Translations under genes and position numbers: made by a program | In this document: in pieces, positions 1 through 9,715 of the stretch | Position numbering within the stretch: position 1 is the first letter of the stretch | Layout: every line of letters begins with the position of its first letter | Notes under the pieces: model-generated | The model's input: the letters and a program-made list of their open reading frames with translations, nothing else | The model's database searches: none | What the model was told of the DNA's origin: nothing | Assembly: GCA_020250445.1 (NCBI GenBank) | Contig: JADCEF010000101.1 | Coordinates: 1-52,226, forward strand | DNA length: 52,226 nt | Reading direction: 5' to 3' | DNA from: Rhodobacter sp. | GTDB lineage: Bacteria; Pseudomonadota; Alphaproteobacteria; Rhodobacterales; Rhodobacteraceae

Positions 1-361
1 GCCCCCGGCCGGTCCTGATCCCGGCGCGGCGCTGTGGCAGGGGCGATGGCCCCTGCCACTGAGGCGGTGAAAGTGCCTACGTCAGTTCGGGCGGAAACAG
101 GAAACGCGACCCGCGTTTCCCCCGCCCGCGCGGGACGGTGCCCCGTAAAGCGGTCGGTCCGGACGACAAAGAGGCCAGCGCCCGCCGAGAGCGGGGCGGG
201 CGCTGGCCGGGGGCTTTGGCCCCCGGCCGGTCCTGATCCCGGCGCGGCGCTGTGGCAGGGGCGATGGCCCCTGCCAGGAGGTGCCCCGCGCGCAGGCAGA
301 CGGGTTGCCCACTTTGCGCCCCGGCAACCCCTGCGGTGGCCATCTCTTGAACACCCTGCCA
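1..361 (+). repeat. Hairpin-rich interspersed repeat, copy A (left side outside window)
   Basis: Right part of a repeat family seen at four other places in the window. Bases 1-59 are the end of one tandem unit and about 87-276 a second unit. Visible inverted repeats are GAAACGCG/CGCGTTTC (101-119), GGCCAGCGCCCG/CGGGCGCTGGCC (173-208), CCGGGGGC/GCCCCCGG (207-226) and GGCAGGGGC/GCCCCTGCC (254-275). The second unit lacks the inner GGCGGGCG/CGCCCGCC hairpin found in the other copies, which shortens it by about 24 bp. The right end (TTGAACACCCTGCCA, 347-361) resembles the end of copy C. ORFs through this region are artefacts of high GC. Confidence 0.8.
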
Positions 362-454
362 GGGGTGCAACTGCCGCTTGCAGCCCGATGGACCAGGTTT
401 CAGCATTCCTTAACGCTTGATCCCTAGCCTGTGCTGTATTCATTGGGGTTTTAC

Positions 455-1042
455 ATGCACGGGCTCGTCAACCGATCCATCCAGATGTTCTTGCGCAGCA
501 CCTATGGCAATGCGGTCTGGCTGGACATCGTGCGCGACGCGCAGCTTGGTTTCGATTCGTTCGAGACGATGCTGAACTATGAAGACCGGCTGACAGACCA
601 GGTGCTGGCCGCCGCCTCGCGCAGGCTGAACCTTCCGCGCGAGGCCATCCTTGAGGATCTGGGACTGTTTCTGGTGGCCGAACCTGCGCTGGAACGGCTG
701 CGGCGCCTGCTGCGCTTCGGCGGTGTGACCTTTGTTGATTTCCTGTATTCGCTGGACGATCTTCCTGCCCGCGGGCGGCTTGCCTTGCCCGATCTTGATC
801 TGCCTGCGCTGCACCTTGCCGGTACCGACCATGACAGCTTTTCCCTGACCTGCCTGTCACCCTTCCGGGGGGTGGGTCATGTGGCTGTCGGTCTGCTGCG
901 GGCCATGGCCGATGATTACGGTGCCCTTGTGGTCATCGATCACGCCGGGCCGACAGAGGGGGGCGAACACGTTTCCATCAAGCTGCTGGATCATCAGTTT
1001 GCAACGGGCCGCCGGTTCACCCTTGCAGGGCAGGTGCTGTGA
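455..1042 (+). CDS. H-NOX (haem NO-binding) domain protein with degenerate haem site
   Basis: A 195-residue stand-alone H-NOX-fold protein that begins MHGLVNRSIQ, typical of the family. The ATG at 455 is preferred to the GTG at 431 because family members begin at this point. The segment FLYSLDDLPARGRLALPDLD aligns with the family stretch carrying the proximal haem-ligand histidine, but that position is Pro104 here. The porphyrin-binding YxSxR motif reads C133-x-S135-x-F137 in LTCLSPFRG. The gene overlaps or abuts a HNOBA-GGDEF cyclase, the usual effector partner of bacterial H-NOX proteins. The fold assignment is firm. Haem and NO binding are doubtful, and the protein may sense something else or act as a constitutive partner. 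Confidence 0.85.
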   Translation: MHGLVNRSIQMFLRSTYGNAVWLDIVRDAQLGFDSFETMLNYEDRLTDQVLAAASRRLNLPREAILEDLGLFLVAEPALERLRRLLRFGGVTFVDFLYSLDDLPARGRLALPDLDLPALHLAGTDHDSFSLTCLSPFRGVGHVAVGLLRAMADDYGALVVIDHAGPTEGGEHVSIKLLDHQFATGRRFTLAGQVL

Positions 1043-1044
1043 TC

Positions 1045-2043
1045 ATGGACGGCGGCCTGAAGACGGATGCGGTCCCGATTTCTGCCGAATCCCTGTGCCG
1101 GATGATGCCGATGCACATCCGCCTTTCGGCCGACGGCCGAATCGCGGGCCTTGGGCCAACCCTGGCCAAACTGATGGCAGGCCGGGCAGTGGCCGGGCGG
1201 CCGTTCTTTTCCGTGTTCGAGGTGCGCCGTCCCGGCGGGATCGGGGATCTTGCGGCCCTGATCCGATGGGCGGGCCAGCCGCTGCACCTTAGGCTGCGGC
1301 TGGCACCGGACACCACCTTGCGCGGTCTGGCGGTGCGGCTGGCAGATGACAACGGCCTGCTTCTCAACCTGTCCTTCGGCAGTTCCGTCACCGATGCGGT
1401 CCGGGTCCATGACCTGACCGATTCCGATTTCGCGCCGACCGACCTTGCCATGGAACTGCTGTATGTCGTCGAAGCCAAGACAGCCGTGATGAAGGAACTG
1501 CGCGATCTGAACCACCGGCTGGAGGGGGCCAAGACGGCTGCCGAAGAACAGGCGCTGACCGATACTCTGACGGGCCTGCGCAACCGCAGGGCGCTTGATC
1601 TGGCCATCGCACAGGTCATCGTGCGCAACACGCCCTTCGGTCTGATGCATATGGATCTGGATTACTTCAAGTCGGTGAACGATACCCTTGGGCATGCGGC
1701 GGGGGATGCGGTTCTGCGCGAGGTGGGGCACATTCTGCGCGGCCAGACCCGCGATGCCGATACCATTGCGCGGACCGGCGGCGACGAATTCGTGATTCTG
1801 CTGCCCGGTCTGGTTGACGAGACCGTGCTGTGGACCATCGCCGGGCGCATCATTGCACAGCTTGACCAGCCGATCCTTCATGATGGCCGCGCCTGCCGGG
1901 TGTCGGCCAGCATCGGCATGACAGTGTCCACCACCTATCCCCAGGTGCAACCGGACCGCATGATGGCGGATGCGGATGACGCCCTGTACGAGGCCAAGCG
2001 CGCAGGACGTGGCCGCGCCGTCTTCCGCACCTACAGCGCATAG
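1045..2043 (+). CDS. HNOBA-GGDEF diguanylate cyclase
   Basis: About 332 residues. The N-terminal ~130 residues look like the H-NOX-associated (HNOBA) domain also found in soluble guanylate cyclases. A short coiled-coil-like linker (VEAKTAVMKELRDLNHRLEG) joins it to a C-terminal GGDEF domain that begins at DTLTGLRNRR. The active-site GGDEF is intact near residue 245, and an inhibitory-site RxxD (RDAD) sits exactly five residues before it, so c-di-GMP synthesis with product inhibition is expected. A GTG at 1039 is an alternative start overlapping the H-NOX stop codon. The coupling implies that the H-NOX-like protein controls the cyclase. The gene converges on the glucosidase gene, and the 3' ends overlap by 13 bp. 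Confidence 0.9.
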   Translation: MDGGLKTDAVPISAESLCRMMPMHIRLSADGRIAGLGPTLAKLMAGRAVAGRPFFSVFEVRRPGGIGDLAALIRWAGQPLHLRLRLAPDTTLRGLAVRLADDNGLLLNLSFGSSVTDAVRVHDLTDSDFAPTDLAMELLYVVEAKTAVMKELRDLNHRLEGAKTAAEEQALTDTLTGLRNRRALDLAIAQVIVRNTPFGLMHMDLDYFKSVNDTLGHAAGDAVLREVGHILRGQTRDADTIARTGGDEFVILLPGLVDETVLWTIAGRIIAQLDQPILHDGRACRVSASIGMTVSTTYPQVQPDRMMADADDALYEAKRAGRGRAVFRTYSA

Positions 2044-3650
2044 GGGCGCAGACGCGTCGCCCCGGATGCGGCTGCAAACGCATAGCCGTTGGCCCCAAGC
2101 GACAGCGTCCGCCCGGCCAGCCCGGCCGCCTGCGCCGGCCCAACCAGCGTCCCGTGATCCAGCGTCAGCAGGACCGGGTCCGGCGACAGGTTGAAGATGC
2201 ACAGAAGCCCGCCTTGACCGGCATCCCGGAAAAAGGCCAGCACCGGTTCCGGCAGGTCCACAAACCGCGTCGTTCCCGTCCGCAGGGCCGGGTTCGCGCG
2301 GCGCCAGGCCAGCATCTGGCGGTAGGTTTCCAGAACAGAGCCGGGCATCCCGTCCTGTGACGCCACATTGCGCGACAGTTGCGGCGGCTTCACCGGCAGC
2401 CAGGGCTGCCCTTCGGTGAAACCGCCCTTGGGTGTTGCATCCCAGACCATCGGGGTGCGGCAACCGTCGCGGCCCTTGTAATCCGGCCAGAAGGCAAAGC
2501 CGGGCGGGTCCGTCAGCTCGTGATACGCGATGTCGGTTTCGGTCTGGCCCAGCTCTTCGCCCTGATACAGGCAGACCGACCCCGGCAACGACAAAAGCAA
2601 CGCCGCCGACAGGCGGGCAACCCCGTCCTGCGTGCCCGCGCCCGACCAGCGTGTGACATGGCGGATCACGTCATGGTTGGAAAAGGCCCAGCACGGCCAG
2701 CCATCGGGCGCACCGGTGAAAAAGCCTTCGACCCGGCTGCGGAAATGCGCTGCGGTGAACTGCGGGCCCAGCATGTCAAAGCTGTAGGCCATATGCAGGC
2801 GATCCTCGCCCCGGGTATAATCGGCCATCACGGCGATGGCCCGGCGGCCCTCGCCCACTTCACCGACCGCAGCGCGGTTATCGTAGCTGTCCAGCAGGGC
2901 CCGGATCCGCTGCAGGAACCCGATAGTCTCGGGCCGGGTCTTGGAATAGAGGTGATCCTGCATGTCATGGGGATTGACGGCGGGATGCGTTTCGTTGCGC
3001 GCCTCCGGCGGGTTGGACCGCAGATGCCGGTCGTGGAAATAGTAGTTCACCGTGTCAAGGCGGAACCCGTCGACACCGCGATCAAGCCAGAAGCGCATCG
3101 TCCCCAGCAGCCAGTCCTGCACGTCGGGGTTGTGAAAGTTGAAATCCGGCTGGCAGGGCAGGAAGTTGTGCAGGTAATACTGCCTGCGCCGCGTGTCCCA
3201 TTCCCAGGCCGGTCCGCCAAAGACGGACAGCCAGTTGTTCGGGGCGGTCCCGTCCGGGCGGGCGTCGGCCCAGACATACCAGTCGGCCTTCGGATTGGTG
3301 CGGCTGGCGCGGCTTTCGGCAAAGAACGGGTGGGCGGAAGATGAATGGCTCAGCACCTGGTCGATGATGACCTTCAGCCCAAGGGCATGCGCCTGGGCCA
3401 GCATCGCGTCGAAATCCGCCAGCGTGCCGAACAGCGGGTCGATATCGGTATAGTCCGACACGTCATAGCCCATGTCAGCCATGGGCGAGGGGAAGATCGG
3501 CGAAAGCCAGACCGCATCGCAGCCCAGCCGTGCGATATGCTCAAGCCGCCGCGTCAAGCCGGGAAGATCGCCGATGCCGTCACCGTTGCTGTCCTGAAAC
3601 GACCGCGGATAGACCTGATATGTCACCGACCCGCGCCACCAATCCTTCAT
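2031..3650 (-). CDS. Alpha-glucosidase, glycoside hydrolase family 13 (AglA-like)
   Basis: A 539-residue GH13 enzyme that begins MKDWWRGSVTYQVYPRSFQD, the standard family start; the upstream in-frame extension to 3710 is not conserved-looking. Catalytic residues are visible: nucleophile D199 in GFRLDT, acid/base E264 in AAVGEVGEG, and D327 in FSNHD. No signal peptide is present, so it is probably a cytoplasmic oligo-alpha-glucosidase for maltose, sucrose or similar sugars. It stands alone, convergent with the cyclase gene. About 210 bp without a recognisable gene separate it from rfbA upstream. Exact linkage specificity cannot be read from the sequence. Confidence 0.9.
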   Translation of the reverse strand: MKDWWRGSVTYQVYPRSFQDSNGDGIGDLPGLTRRLEHIARLGCDAVWLSPIFPSPMADMGYDVSDYTDIDPLFGTLADFDAMLAQAHALGLKVIIDQVLSHSSSAHPFFAESRASRTNPKADWYVWADARPDGTAPNNWLSVFGGPAWEWDTRRRQYYLHNFLPCQPDFNFHNPDVQDWLLGTMRFWLDRGVDGFRLDTVNYYFHDRHLRSNPPEARNETHPAVNPHDMQDHLYSKTRPETIGFLQRIRALLDSYDNRAAVGEVGEGRRAIAVMADYTRGEDRLHMAYSFDMLGPQFTAAHFRSRVEGFFTGAPDGWPCWAFSNHDVIRHVTRWSGAGTQDGVARLSAALLLSLPGSVCLYQGEELGQTETDIAYHELTDPPGFAFWPDYKGRDGCRTPMVWDATPKGGFTEGQPWLPVKPPQLSRNVASQDGMPGSVLETYRQMLAWRRANPALRTGTTRFVDLPEPVLAFFRDAGQGGLLCIFNLSPDPVLLTLDHGTLVGPAQAAGLAGRTLSLGANGYAFAAASGATRLRPYAL

Positions 3651-3862
3651 GCCGCCCCCACTGCCTTGCGTCCTTCGGGGTACCAGAACCGACCGGCCGG
3701 CAAAGATCAAACGCTTTGGTGCGGCGCCGCGCTTCGGGCCGCAGACACGGGGTCAGACGGAAGACCTGCCTGCGTCACGGACCTTTCCGCCTTACGGGGG
3801 CCGATGTCTGTCCGGCGGGGACGGGGGCCGCCATCAGGGCGATCCGCCGCCGGTTCCAGTCT

Positions 3863-4744
3863 TCAGGATTTCCGGTCCGCAACCTTCTGAAGATAGGCGC
3901 CATAGGCATTCTTGCGATAGACTGACGCCTGCTCCAGCAACTGCGCGCGGCTGATCCAGCCCCGCTCGAAGGCGATTTCCTCCGGGCAGCCCGACTGCAG
4001 GCCCTGGCGTTCCTCCAGCGTGCGCACGAAGTTGCCCGCGTCCAGCAGGCTGCCATGCGTGCCGGTGTCCAGCCAGGCAAACCCGCGCCCCATCCGCTGG
4101 ACCGACAGCAGCCCCTCGGCCAGGTACATCTCCAGAAGCGTCGTGATCTCCATCTCGCCCCGCGCCGATGGCTGCACGGTCTTCGCCCGCGCCGGTGCGG
4201 TGCCGTCAAGGAAATACAGCCCCGTCACCGCAAAGTCCGAAAGGGGCACTTCCGGCTTTTCGATGATGGACACCGCCCGCCCGTCCGGACCGAAGGCGAC
4301 GACCCCGTATCGTTCGGGGTCCGCCACCTGATAGCCGAACACCGTGCCGCCGGTTGTCTGCGCACCGGCCCTTGCCAGCAGTTCGGGCAGGCCGTGCCCG
4401 TAAAAGATGTTGTCGCCCAGCACCATCGCCGAAGGCGCGCCATCAAGGAAACCTTCGGCCAGCAGATAGGCCTGCGCCAGACCGTCCGGCGAGGGCTGTT
4501 CGATATAGGTGAATTGCAAACCCCATTGCGACCCGTCGCCCAGGGCGCGCCTGAACTGGTCTGCATCAATCGGCGTGGTGATGATGGCAATTTCGCGGAT
4601 CCCAGCCAGCATCAGCACGGACATGGGATAGTAGATCATCGGCTTGTCGTAGATCGGCAGAAGCTGCTTGGAGACGGCAACCGTAACCGGATAAAGCCGC
4701 GTGCCTGATCCGCCCGCCAGGATAATGCCCTTGCGCTGTGCCAT
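3863..4744 (-). CDS. rfbA: Glucose-1-phosphate thymidylyltransferase
   Basis: A 293-residue nucleotidyltransferase making dTDP-glucose from dTTP and glucose-1-phosphate. The nucleotide-binding signature GGSGTRLYP is at residues 11-19, followed by [16 protein letters not shown] and later [11 protein letters not shown]. It is the last gene of rfbC-rfbB-rfbD-rfbA, starting 1 bp after the rfbD stop codon. Length and motifs match RmlA closely. It supplies the first intermediate for dTDP-L-rhamnose used in lipopolysaccharide or exopolysaccharide. Confidence 0.96.
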   Translation of the reverse strand: MAQRKGIILAGGSGTRLYPVTVAVSKQLLPIYDKPMIYYPMSVLMLAGIREIAIITTPIDADQFRRALGDGSQWGLQFTYIEQPSPDGLAQAYLLAEGFLDGAPSAMVLGDNIFYGHGLPELLARAGAQTTGGTVFGYQVADPERYGVVAFGPDGRAVSIIEKPEVPLSDFAVTGLYFLDGTAPARAKTVQPSARGEMEITTLLEMYLAEGLLSVQRMGRGFAWLDTGTHGSLLDAGNFVRTLEERQGLQSGCPEEIAFERGWISRAQLLEQASVYRKNAYGAYLQKVADRKS

Positions 4745-4745
4745 T

Positions 4746-5597
4746 TCAGATTTCCCCCAGATCTTTCAGGACTTTCGTCAGGCTCTTGCGCCAGTCCGGG
4801 CGCGGCACCCCGAACACGGTTTCGGTGGTGGAACAGTCCAGCCGGGAATTCTGCGGGCGGCGCGCCGGGGTCGGATAGGCGGCGGCGGGAATATCGGTGA
4901 CCTGCGTTTGCAGGCCCGCCTGATGGAAGATCTCGCGCGCAAAACCGGCCCAGGAGACATCGGGCGCCCCGGCAAAGTGATAGGTTCCGGGTGCCCCCAG
5001 CCCCAGCGACAGAAGCCGCCCCATTTCAATCAGCGCCGACGCAATATCGCCGGCCGCCGTCGGCCCGCCGACCTGGTCCGCGACGACCGCCAGCGCGGCA
5101 CGCGTCCTGCCCAGCCGCAGCATCGTCTTCACGAAATTGGTGCCATGGGCCGAAAACACCCAGGACGTGCGCAGAATGACAAACCGGCCCCCGGCGGCAT
5201 GAACGCCGTGTTCCCCGGCAAGTTTGCTGCGGCCATAGGCACCCAGCGGCCCGGTTTCGTCATCGGGGTGCCAGGGCGCGGTGCCCGTGCCGTCAAAGAC
5301 GTAATCGGTCGAAACATGCAGGAAGGGAATTCCCCGCGCCGCTGCGGCGCGCGCCATAACACCCGGTGCGGTGCCGTTGACCAGCCTTGCCGTGGCTTCA
5401 TCGCTTTCAGCCTGATCCACGCCCGTAAAGGCCGCCGCGTTGACCACCACCTCGGCGTCCGAGGCGGCGATTGCGGCGGCACAGGTTTCGGGTGTGCGAA
5501 GATCCGCCTCGGCGCGCGACAGAAACACCGCACCGGGCAGACGCAGCCGCAGCTCCTGCGCCACCTGTCCGGTCGATCCGAAAACAAGCGCTTTCAC
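4746..5597 (-). CDS. rfbD: dTDP-4-dehydrorhamnose reductase
   Basis: A 283-residue short-chain (extended) reductase that performs the last step to dTDP-L-rhamnose. The N-terminus [15 protein letters not shown] carries the NAD(P)-binding glycine motif. The catalytic YxxxK pair is Y121/K125 in [10 protein letters not shown], and STDYVFDG is the family signature just before it. The start is the GTG at 5597, which overlaps the rfbB stop as GTGA; the longer reading frame to 5651 lies inside rfbB. Operon context (rfbCBDA) confirms the role. Confidence 0.95.
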   Translation of the reverse strand: MKALVFGSTGQVAQELRLRLPGAVFLSRAEADLRTPETCAAAIAASDAEVVVNAAAFTGVDQAESDEATARLVNGTAPGVMARAAAARGIPFLHVSTDYVFDGTGTAPWHPDDETGPLGAYGRSKLAGEHGVHAAGGRFVILRTSWVFSAHGTNFVKTMLRLGRTRAALAVVADQVGGPTAAGDIASALIEMGRLLSLGLGAPGTYHFAGAPDVSWAGFAREIFHQAGLQTQVTDIPAAAYPTPARRPQNSRLDCSTTETVFGVPRPDWRKSLTKVLKDLGEI

Positions 5598-6634
5598 GCC
5601 GTCACCCCCAGACGCCTGCCCACCCCCTGCCGGTCCTGCAAGGGCCGCCACCAGGCGTCATTGTCCAGATACCATTGCACCGTCCGCGCCAGGCCCTCTT
5701 CCACCGTCACCGACGGCCGCCAGCCCAGTTCCGTCCGGATCCGGGTCGGGTCGATGGCATAGCGCAGGTCATGTCCCGGACGGTCGGCAACAAAGCTGAT
5801 CTGATCGGCATAGGCGGTGGCCTTGGGCCGTTTTTCGTCCAGAATGGCGCAGATCGTCCGCACCAGGTCGATGTTGCGCCGCTCGTTCTCGCCGCCGATG
5901 TTGTAGGTGCGTCCCACGGCGCCCCGCGTCAGCACCGTCAGCAGCGCATCCGCATGATCTTCGACATAAAGCCAGTCGCGCACATTCTGGCCCGTGCCGT
6001 ACACCGGGATCGGCTCGCCCGCCAGGGCCTTGAGGATCACCACAGGGATCAGCTTTTCCGGGAAATGATAGGGTCCGTAGTTGTTGGAACAATTCGTCAC
6101 CAGCACCGGCAGGCCGTAAGTTTCATGCCAGGACCGCACCAGGTGGTCGCTGGCCGCCTTGGACGCGGCATAGGGGGAATTGGGCGCATAAGGCGTGTCT
6201 TCGGTAAACTGCCCCTCAGGCCCCAGCGTGCCGTAAACCTCGTCGGTGGAAACATGATGGAACCGGAATGCCGCGGGCCGGCCCTGCCGGACCCAAAAGG
6301 CGCGCGCCGCCTCCAGCAGATTGAACGTGCCGGTGATGTTGGTTTCCACAAAATCCGCCGGCCCGTCGATGGACCGGTCGACATGGCTTTCGGCGGCCAG
6401 ATGCAGGACCGCATCCGGCAGCTGTTCTGCAAAGATGCGATCCAGTGCGGCCCGGTCGCGGATATCGGCATGTTCGAACCGGTACAGCGGGCTGTTGGCC
6501 ACGGGCCGCACGTTTTCCAGATTTGCGGCATAGGTCAGCGCATCAAGGTTGACCACGCTGTGGCCCGCCCGCACGGCATGGCGCACCACTGCGGAACCGA
6601 TGAACCCCGCCCCGCCGGTTACAAGGATTTTCAT
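5594..6634 (-). CDS. rfbB: dTDP-glucose 4,6-dehydratase
   Basis: A 346-residue extended SDR enzyme. The NAD-binding GGAGFIGS is at residues 7-14. The catalytic triad region STDEVYG gives T130, D131 and E132, and Y155/K159 form YxxxK in [11 protein letters not shown]. It converts dTDP-glucose to dTDP-4-dehydro-6-deoxyglucose. It starts 1 bp after the rfbC stop codon and ends in a 4-bp overlap with rfbD, so translation is probably coupled. Confidence 0.96.
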   Translation of the reverse strand: MKILVTGGAGFIGSAVVRHAVRAGHSVVNLDALTYAANLENVRPVANSPLYRFEHADIRDRAALDRIFAEQLPDAVLHLAAESHVDRSIDGPADFVETNITGTFNLLEAARAFWVRQGRPAAFRFHHVSTDEVYGTLGPEGQFTEDTPYAPNSPYAASKAASDHLVRSWHETYGLPVLVTNCSNNYGPYHFPEKLIPVVILKALAGEPIPVYGTGQNVRDWLYVEDHADALLTVLTRGAVGRTYNIGGENERRNIDLVRTICAILDEKRPKATAYADQISFVADRPGHDLRYAIDPTRIRTELGWRPSVTVEEGLARTVQWYLDNDAWWRPLQDRQGVGRRLGVTA

Positions 6635-6635
6635 G

Positions 6636-7196
6636 TCAGCCTTCGCCGGTAAAGGGGGTTTGGAAATTCCGCAGCAGCGGCGCTGCCCTGTCTTTGTCGC
6701 TTAGAACCGCAGGGCCGGAAAGCCCCCAATCCACCCCGATGTCGGGATCGTCAAAGCGCACTGCGCCATCCGCCGTCACGTCGTAATAGTCGGTGCATTT
6801 GTAGATGATTTCGGTGTCCGGCTCGCGCGTGGCAAATCCATGAAGAAAGCCCGCCGGGACCAGCAACTGCTTGCCATTATCGAAACTCAGCTCGATGCCG
6901 AACCATTTGCCGAAGGTGGGGCTGCCTGCCCGGATGTCGACGGCCACGTCAAGAAAGCGACCCCTGCCGCAGCGCACCAGCTTGGTCTGCGCATGGGGCG
7001 GGGCCTGAAAATGCAGGCCCCGCACGGTATTCACCGCCGCCGACAGCGAATGGTTGTCCTGCACGAAATCGAAATCCAGGCCATGCTCTGCCAACACGCG
7101 CCTGTTCCAGCTTTCGCAAAAGAACCCCCGGGCGTCGCCGAAACGGCGCGGGGTCAGAACCTTCAGGCCCGGCAGGCCCGTTTCCTCAATCCTCAC
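6636..7196 (-). CDS. rfbC: dTDP-4-dehydrorhamnose 3,5-epimerase
   Basis: A cupin-fold epimerase of about 186 residues with [21 protein letters not shown] near the N-terminus and the catalytic His62 in [19 protein letters not shown]. The GTG at 7196 is chosen because family members start just before IEETGLPGL and a GGAG lies about 9 bp upstream. An ATG at 7232 would add 12 residues. It is the first gene of the rhamnose operon. An 87-bp gap separates it from the DUF2793 gene on the same strand, so it has either its own promoter or read-through. Confidence 0.93.
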   Translation of the reverse strand: MRIEETGLPGLKVLTPRRFGDARGFFCESWNRRVLAEHGLDFDFVQDNHSLSAAVNTVRGLHFQAPPHAQTKLVRCGRGRFLDVAVDIRAGSPTFGKWFGIELSFDNGKQLLVPAGFLHGFATREPDTEIIYKCTDYYDVTADGAVRFDDPDIGVDWGLSGPAVLSDKDRAAPLLRNFQTPFTGEG

Positions 7197-7283
7197 CTGC
7201 GCCGCTCCACGGTTTTTCGCGATCACGCGCATAGCAAGATCACCGCGGATTGTCACCTTCGTTCAGCCGGGACGGACAGCCTG

Positions 7284-8801
7284 TCAGACCCACCGCCCCA
7301 GCGCCATCGCCCGCAGCGTCAGGGCCGCCGCCTTGGTGACCGATGATACGGCCCGCAGCGACACGGCTGTAACGGTCGGCGTCTCTGCGGCCAGCCAGCA
7401 ATCGCCATCCTGCACGCTGCCGCTGACCGTCGGGGTGACGGCAAAGGCCCTGGGAAAGGTCCAGACGGTTGTGGCGGACCGGAACAGGGAACCGCTGGCG
7501 GTCGAGGCATTTGGCACCGACACCCCCGCCGAGGTGCAGATCTGCGTGCCGTCGGCAAAGCGCACGAATTCCCCCGCCGCCGTCGCGCCACGTTCGATCA
7601 CGGCACCTGTCGGGACACCGCCGGATTGGGCCACCGTGCCAAGCAGCGTCGCCTGGCCGAAGGTCATCGCCCAGGCCTGCCAGGCCCCGCCGGAAAAATG
7701 CCGCTGCCAGTCGGCCGCGGCCCCGCTGGCAGGCACTGCCGTCCAGCGCTGGATGACCCGGTCGCCACCGATCCCGTGAACCACCTCCAGCAGCCCTGCC
7801 GGGGCCGCCGCCGGCAGGCCGGTTGTTGCGGCATCGGTCCGGTACCAGCCTGCAACAGCCACCGCATTGGCCGAAACCACCGCCGCGCCAAGGGTTTGCC
7901 CCTGCGTCACCCCCAGCCCGAAGACCCCCCCGGTCTGAAACACCCGCGCCAGCCGCCCGGCTGTCGCATCATGGCTGGCGCTTTGTGTGCCGGTGCCGCC
8001 CACGGGCACATCCACCTGCAGCGCCGCGTTCGACAAAACCACAGGCGACTGCCCGCCGCAGACCAGCGCGATCTGATCCGGGCCGGGGCGGGCAAGCCCG
8101 GTGTCCGTGTCACCGGCAAAGCGCAGCGCGGGCTGGCCTGTCGTGCCGTCCGGCATCAGCACCCCCTGCGGCAGCGCCACCGACCCGCCGGCGGCGACCC
8201 GCAGCGCCTCGACGAACGCCGACCCATTGGGGCTGACCTTGACCGAGAAGTCGTCATTTCCCGCCAGCCCCAGTTCCGCCCGCCCCGAAAAGCCGGTCTG
8301 GAACAGAAGGCTTGCCGTATCCGCCGCTGCCGCCTTGTTCAGTTTCAGCTGATGCCCGCCCCCGGCATGATTGAACAGCGTCGCAGCGGAGGAAACCGAA
8401 AGCCGGTTGACGGCATCGGGGGCCGCATTGACCCCCACCTGCACAAAGCGCTGCGGCAGATCCCCCGCTGCAACCCAGGCCGACCCGGAAAAGACGACGC
8501 TGGTGTTGTCCGCCAGAACCTCTGCCCGCCAGCCCGGCCGCGGGGCAAAGAAGACCCAGCCTTCCAGGTCGAAGACCGCGATGGCACCATCGCGTCCGGC
8601 CCAAACGCCCGAAGCCCCCGCAGCCACGATATGGCGGTTGCCGATTGCCGCCGTGCCGGGGGCCAGGGTGCGCGTGCGGTCCAGAACGGCAAGCTGTACG
8701 ATGACGTCCAGCAGGCGCAGCGCCTCGTTATGGGTGACATGCTTCTGGGCCTGGGACGGCTGGATATAGGGCAGGGCAAGAACGGCTGAAACATTCGACA
8801 T
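7284..8801 (-). CDS. DUF2793-domain protein (phage tail/surface-like)
   Basis: A 505-residue protein starting MSNVSAVLALPYIQPSQAQKHVTHNEAL, the recognisable start of DUF2793 proteins common in Rhodobacteraceae. No signal peptide is seen. The middle and C-terminus are rich in Ala, Gly, Thr and Val, with repeated short beta-like segments (e.g. ALRFAGDTDTGLARPGPDQIALVCGG), resembling phage tail-fibre or receptor-binding proteins. The ATG at 8801 has GGAGGTG 6-7 bp upstream. Function is unknown. Co-orientation with rfbCBDA is suggestive of a surface role but not proof of one. Confidence 0.75.
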   Translation of the reverse strand: MSNVSAVLALPYIQPSQAQKHVTHNEALRLLDVIVQLAVLDRTRTLAPGTAAIGNRHIVAAGASGVWAGRDGAIAVFDLEGWVFFAPRPGWRAEVLADNTSVVFSGSAWVAAGDLPQRFVQVGVNAAPDAVNRLSVSSAATLFNHAGGGHQLKLNKAAAADTASLLFQTGFSGRAELGLAGNDDFSVKVSPNGSAFVEALRVAAGGSVALPQGVLMPDGTTGQPALRFAGDTDTGLARPGPDQIALVCGGQSPVVLSNAALQVDVPVGGTGTQSASHDATAGRLARVFQTGGVFGLGVTQGQTLGAAVVSANAVAVAGWYRTDAATTGLPAAAPAGLLEVVHGIGGDRVIQRWTAVPASGAAADWQRHFSGGAWQAWAMTFGQATLLGTVAQSGGVPTGAVIERGATAAGEFVRFADGTQICTSAGVSVPNASTASGSLFRSATTVWTFPRAFAVTPTVSGSVQDGDCWLAAETPTVTAVSLRAVSSVTKAAALTLRAMALGRWV

Positions 8802-8811
8802 GGGGAACACC

Positions 8812-8832
8812 TCCGGGGCTGTTGACCCCGGA
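8812..8832 (-). promoter_or_regulatory. Inverted repeat overlapping the ribosome-binding site of the DUF2793 gene
   Basis: Arms TCCGGGG and CCCCGGA are separated by 7 bases. Read on the minus strand, the 3' arm runs directly into GGAGGTG, the likely Shine-Dalgarno of the DUF2793 gene. It could be a terminator for the upstream transporter operon, although no U tract follows. It could instead be a hairpin that partly hides the ribosome-binding site. Confidence 0.35.
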
Positions 8833-8905
8833 CGCTAGGAAAACCCGGTCAACCACCGCTTACCCTGCCGAACGCTGCCCGGGCGCGCGGCGCAACGGCG
8901 CGGTC

Positions 8906-9715
8906 CTATTTGCCGCCGCCTGCCGTTTCGGACCCGCCGCGCGTCAGATAATAGGCGGCAAGGACCGGCACAAAGGTTGTCACGAAAACCACGATGGCGA
9001 CCACATTCGTCACGGGGCGCTGGCGCGGGCGGACCAGTTCGTTCAGCATCCAGATCGGCAGGGTCGACTGCTGCCCGGCGGTAAAGGTGGTGACGATCAC
9101 CTCGTCGAAACTCAGCGCAAAGGCCAGCATCCCGCCTGCCAGCAGGGCAGAGCCAAGATTGGGCAGGATCACATGGCGGAAGGTCTGGAACCCGTTCGCG
9201 CCCAGGTCGAGCGACGCTTCCACGATCGACCCGGACAGGCGGCGGAACCGCGCCACCGCATTGTTGAACACGATGACGATGCAGAAGGTGGCATGGCCCA
9301 GCACGATGGTCCAGGTCGAAAACGGAATGCCCATCACGTCGAAGGCAGACCGCAGCGACATGCCGGTGATGATGCCGGGCAGGGCGATGGGCAACAGGAT
9401 CAGCAGCGAAATCTGGTCGCGGCCAAAGAACTTCGCCCGGCTCATCGCGGCGGCGACCAAAGTGCCCAGAACCAGCGCCAGCGCGGTGGATATCGCCGCC
9501 ACCTGCAGCGACAGGTACAGCGGCGGCCAGATATCCGCCCGGTTCCAGGCCACGGCGAACCACTTCAGCGTCAGGCCCGGCGGCGGAAACTGATAGGTCC
9601 GCTCTTCGGTCGTGAAGGCATAAAGGAAAATCAGCAGGATCGGCACATGCAGAAACAGCAGGCCCGCCGCAGCCCCCAGCGTCAGCCCCAGCGGTGCGCG
9701 GCTGTCAGAGCGCAT
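8906..9715 (-). CDS. potC: ABC transporter permease, PotC type
   Basis: A 269-residue inner-membrane permease of the polyamine/opine family, with about six hydrophobic segments. The cytoplasmic coupling loop lies around [30 protein letters not shown] (the EAA motif). It is the last gene of a binding-protein/ATPase/two-permease operon and overlaps potB by 11 bp. The ATG at 9715 is preferred to a TTG at 9718. The substrate is probably a polyamine, amine or amino-acid-like cation; the exact ligand cannot be assigned from sequence. Confidence 0.88.
   Translation of the reverse strand: MRSDSRAPLGLTLGAAAGLLFLHVPILLIFLYAFTTEERTYQFPPPGLTLKWFAVAWNRADIWPPLYLSLQVAAISTALALVLGTLVAAAMSRAKFFGRDQISLLILLPIALPGIITGMSLRSAFDVMGIPFSTWTIVLGHATFCIVIVFNNAVARFRRLSGSIVEASLDLGANGFQTFRHVILPNLGSALLAGGMLAFALSFDEVIVTTFTAGQQSTLPIWMLNELVRPRQRPVTNVVAIVVFVTTFVPVLAAYYLTRGGSETAGGGK

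Noticed and set aside
7284-8801. DUF2793 protein as part of a prophage or gene transfer agent cluster
   Set aside because: No other phage structural genes are next to it; the neighbours are sugar-nucleotide and transport genes.
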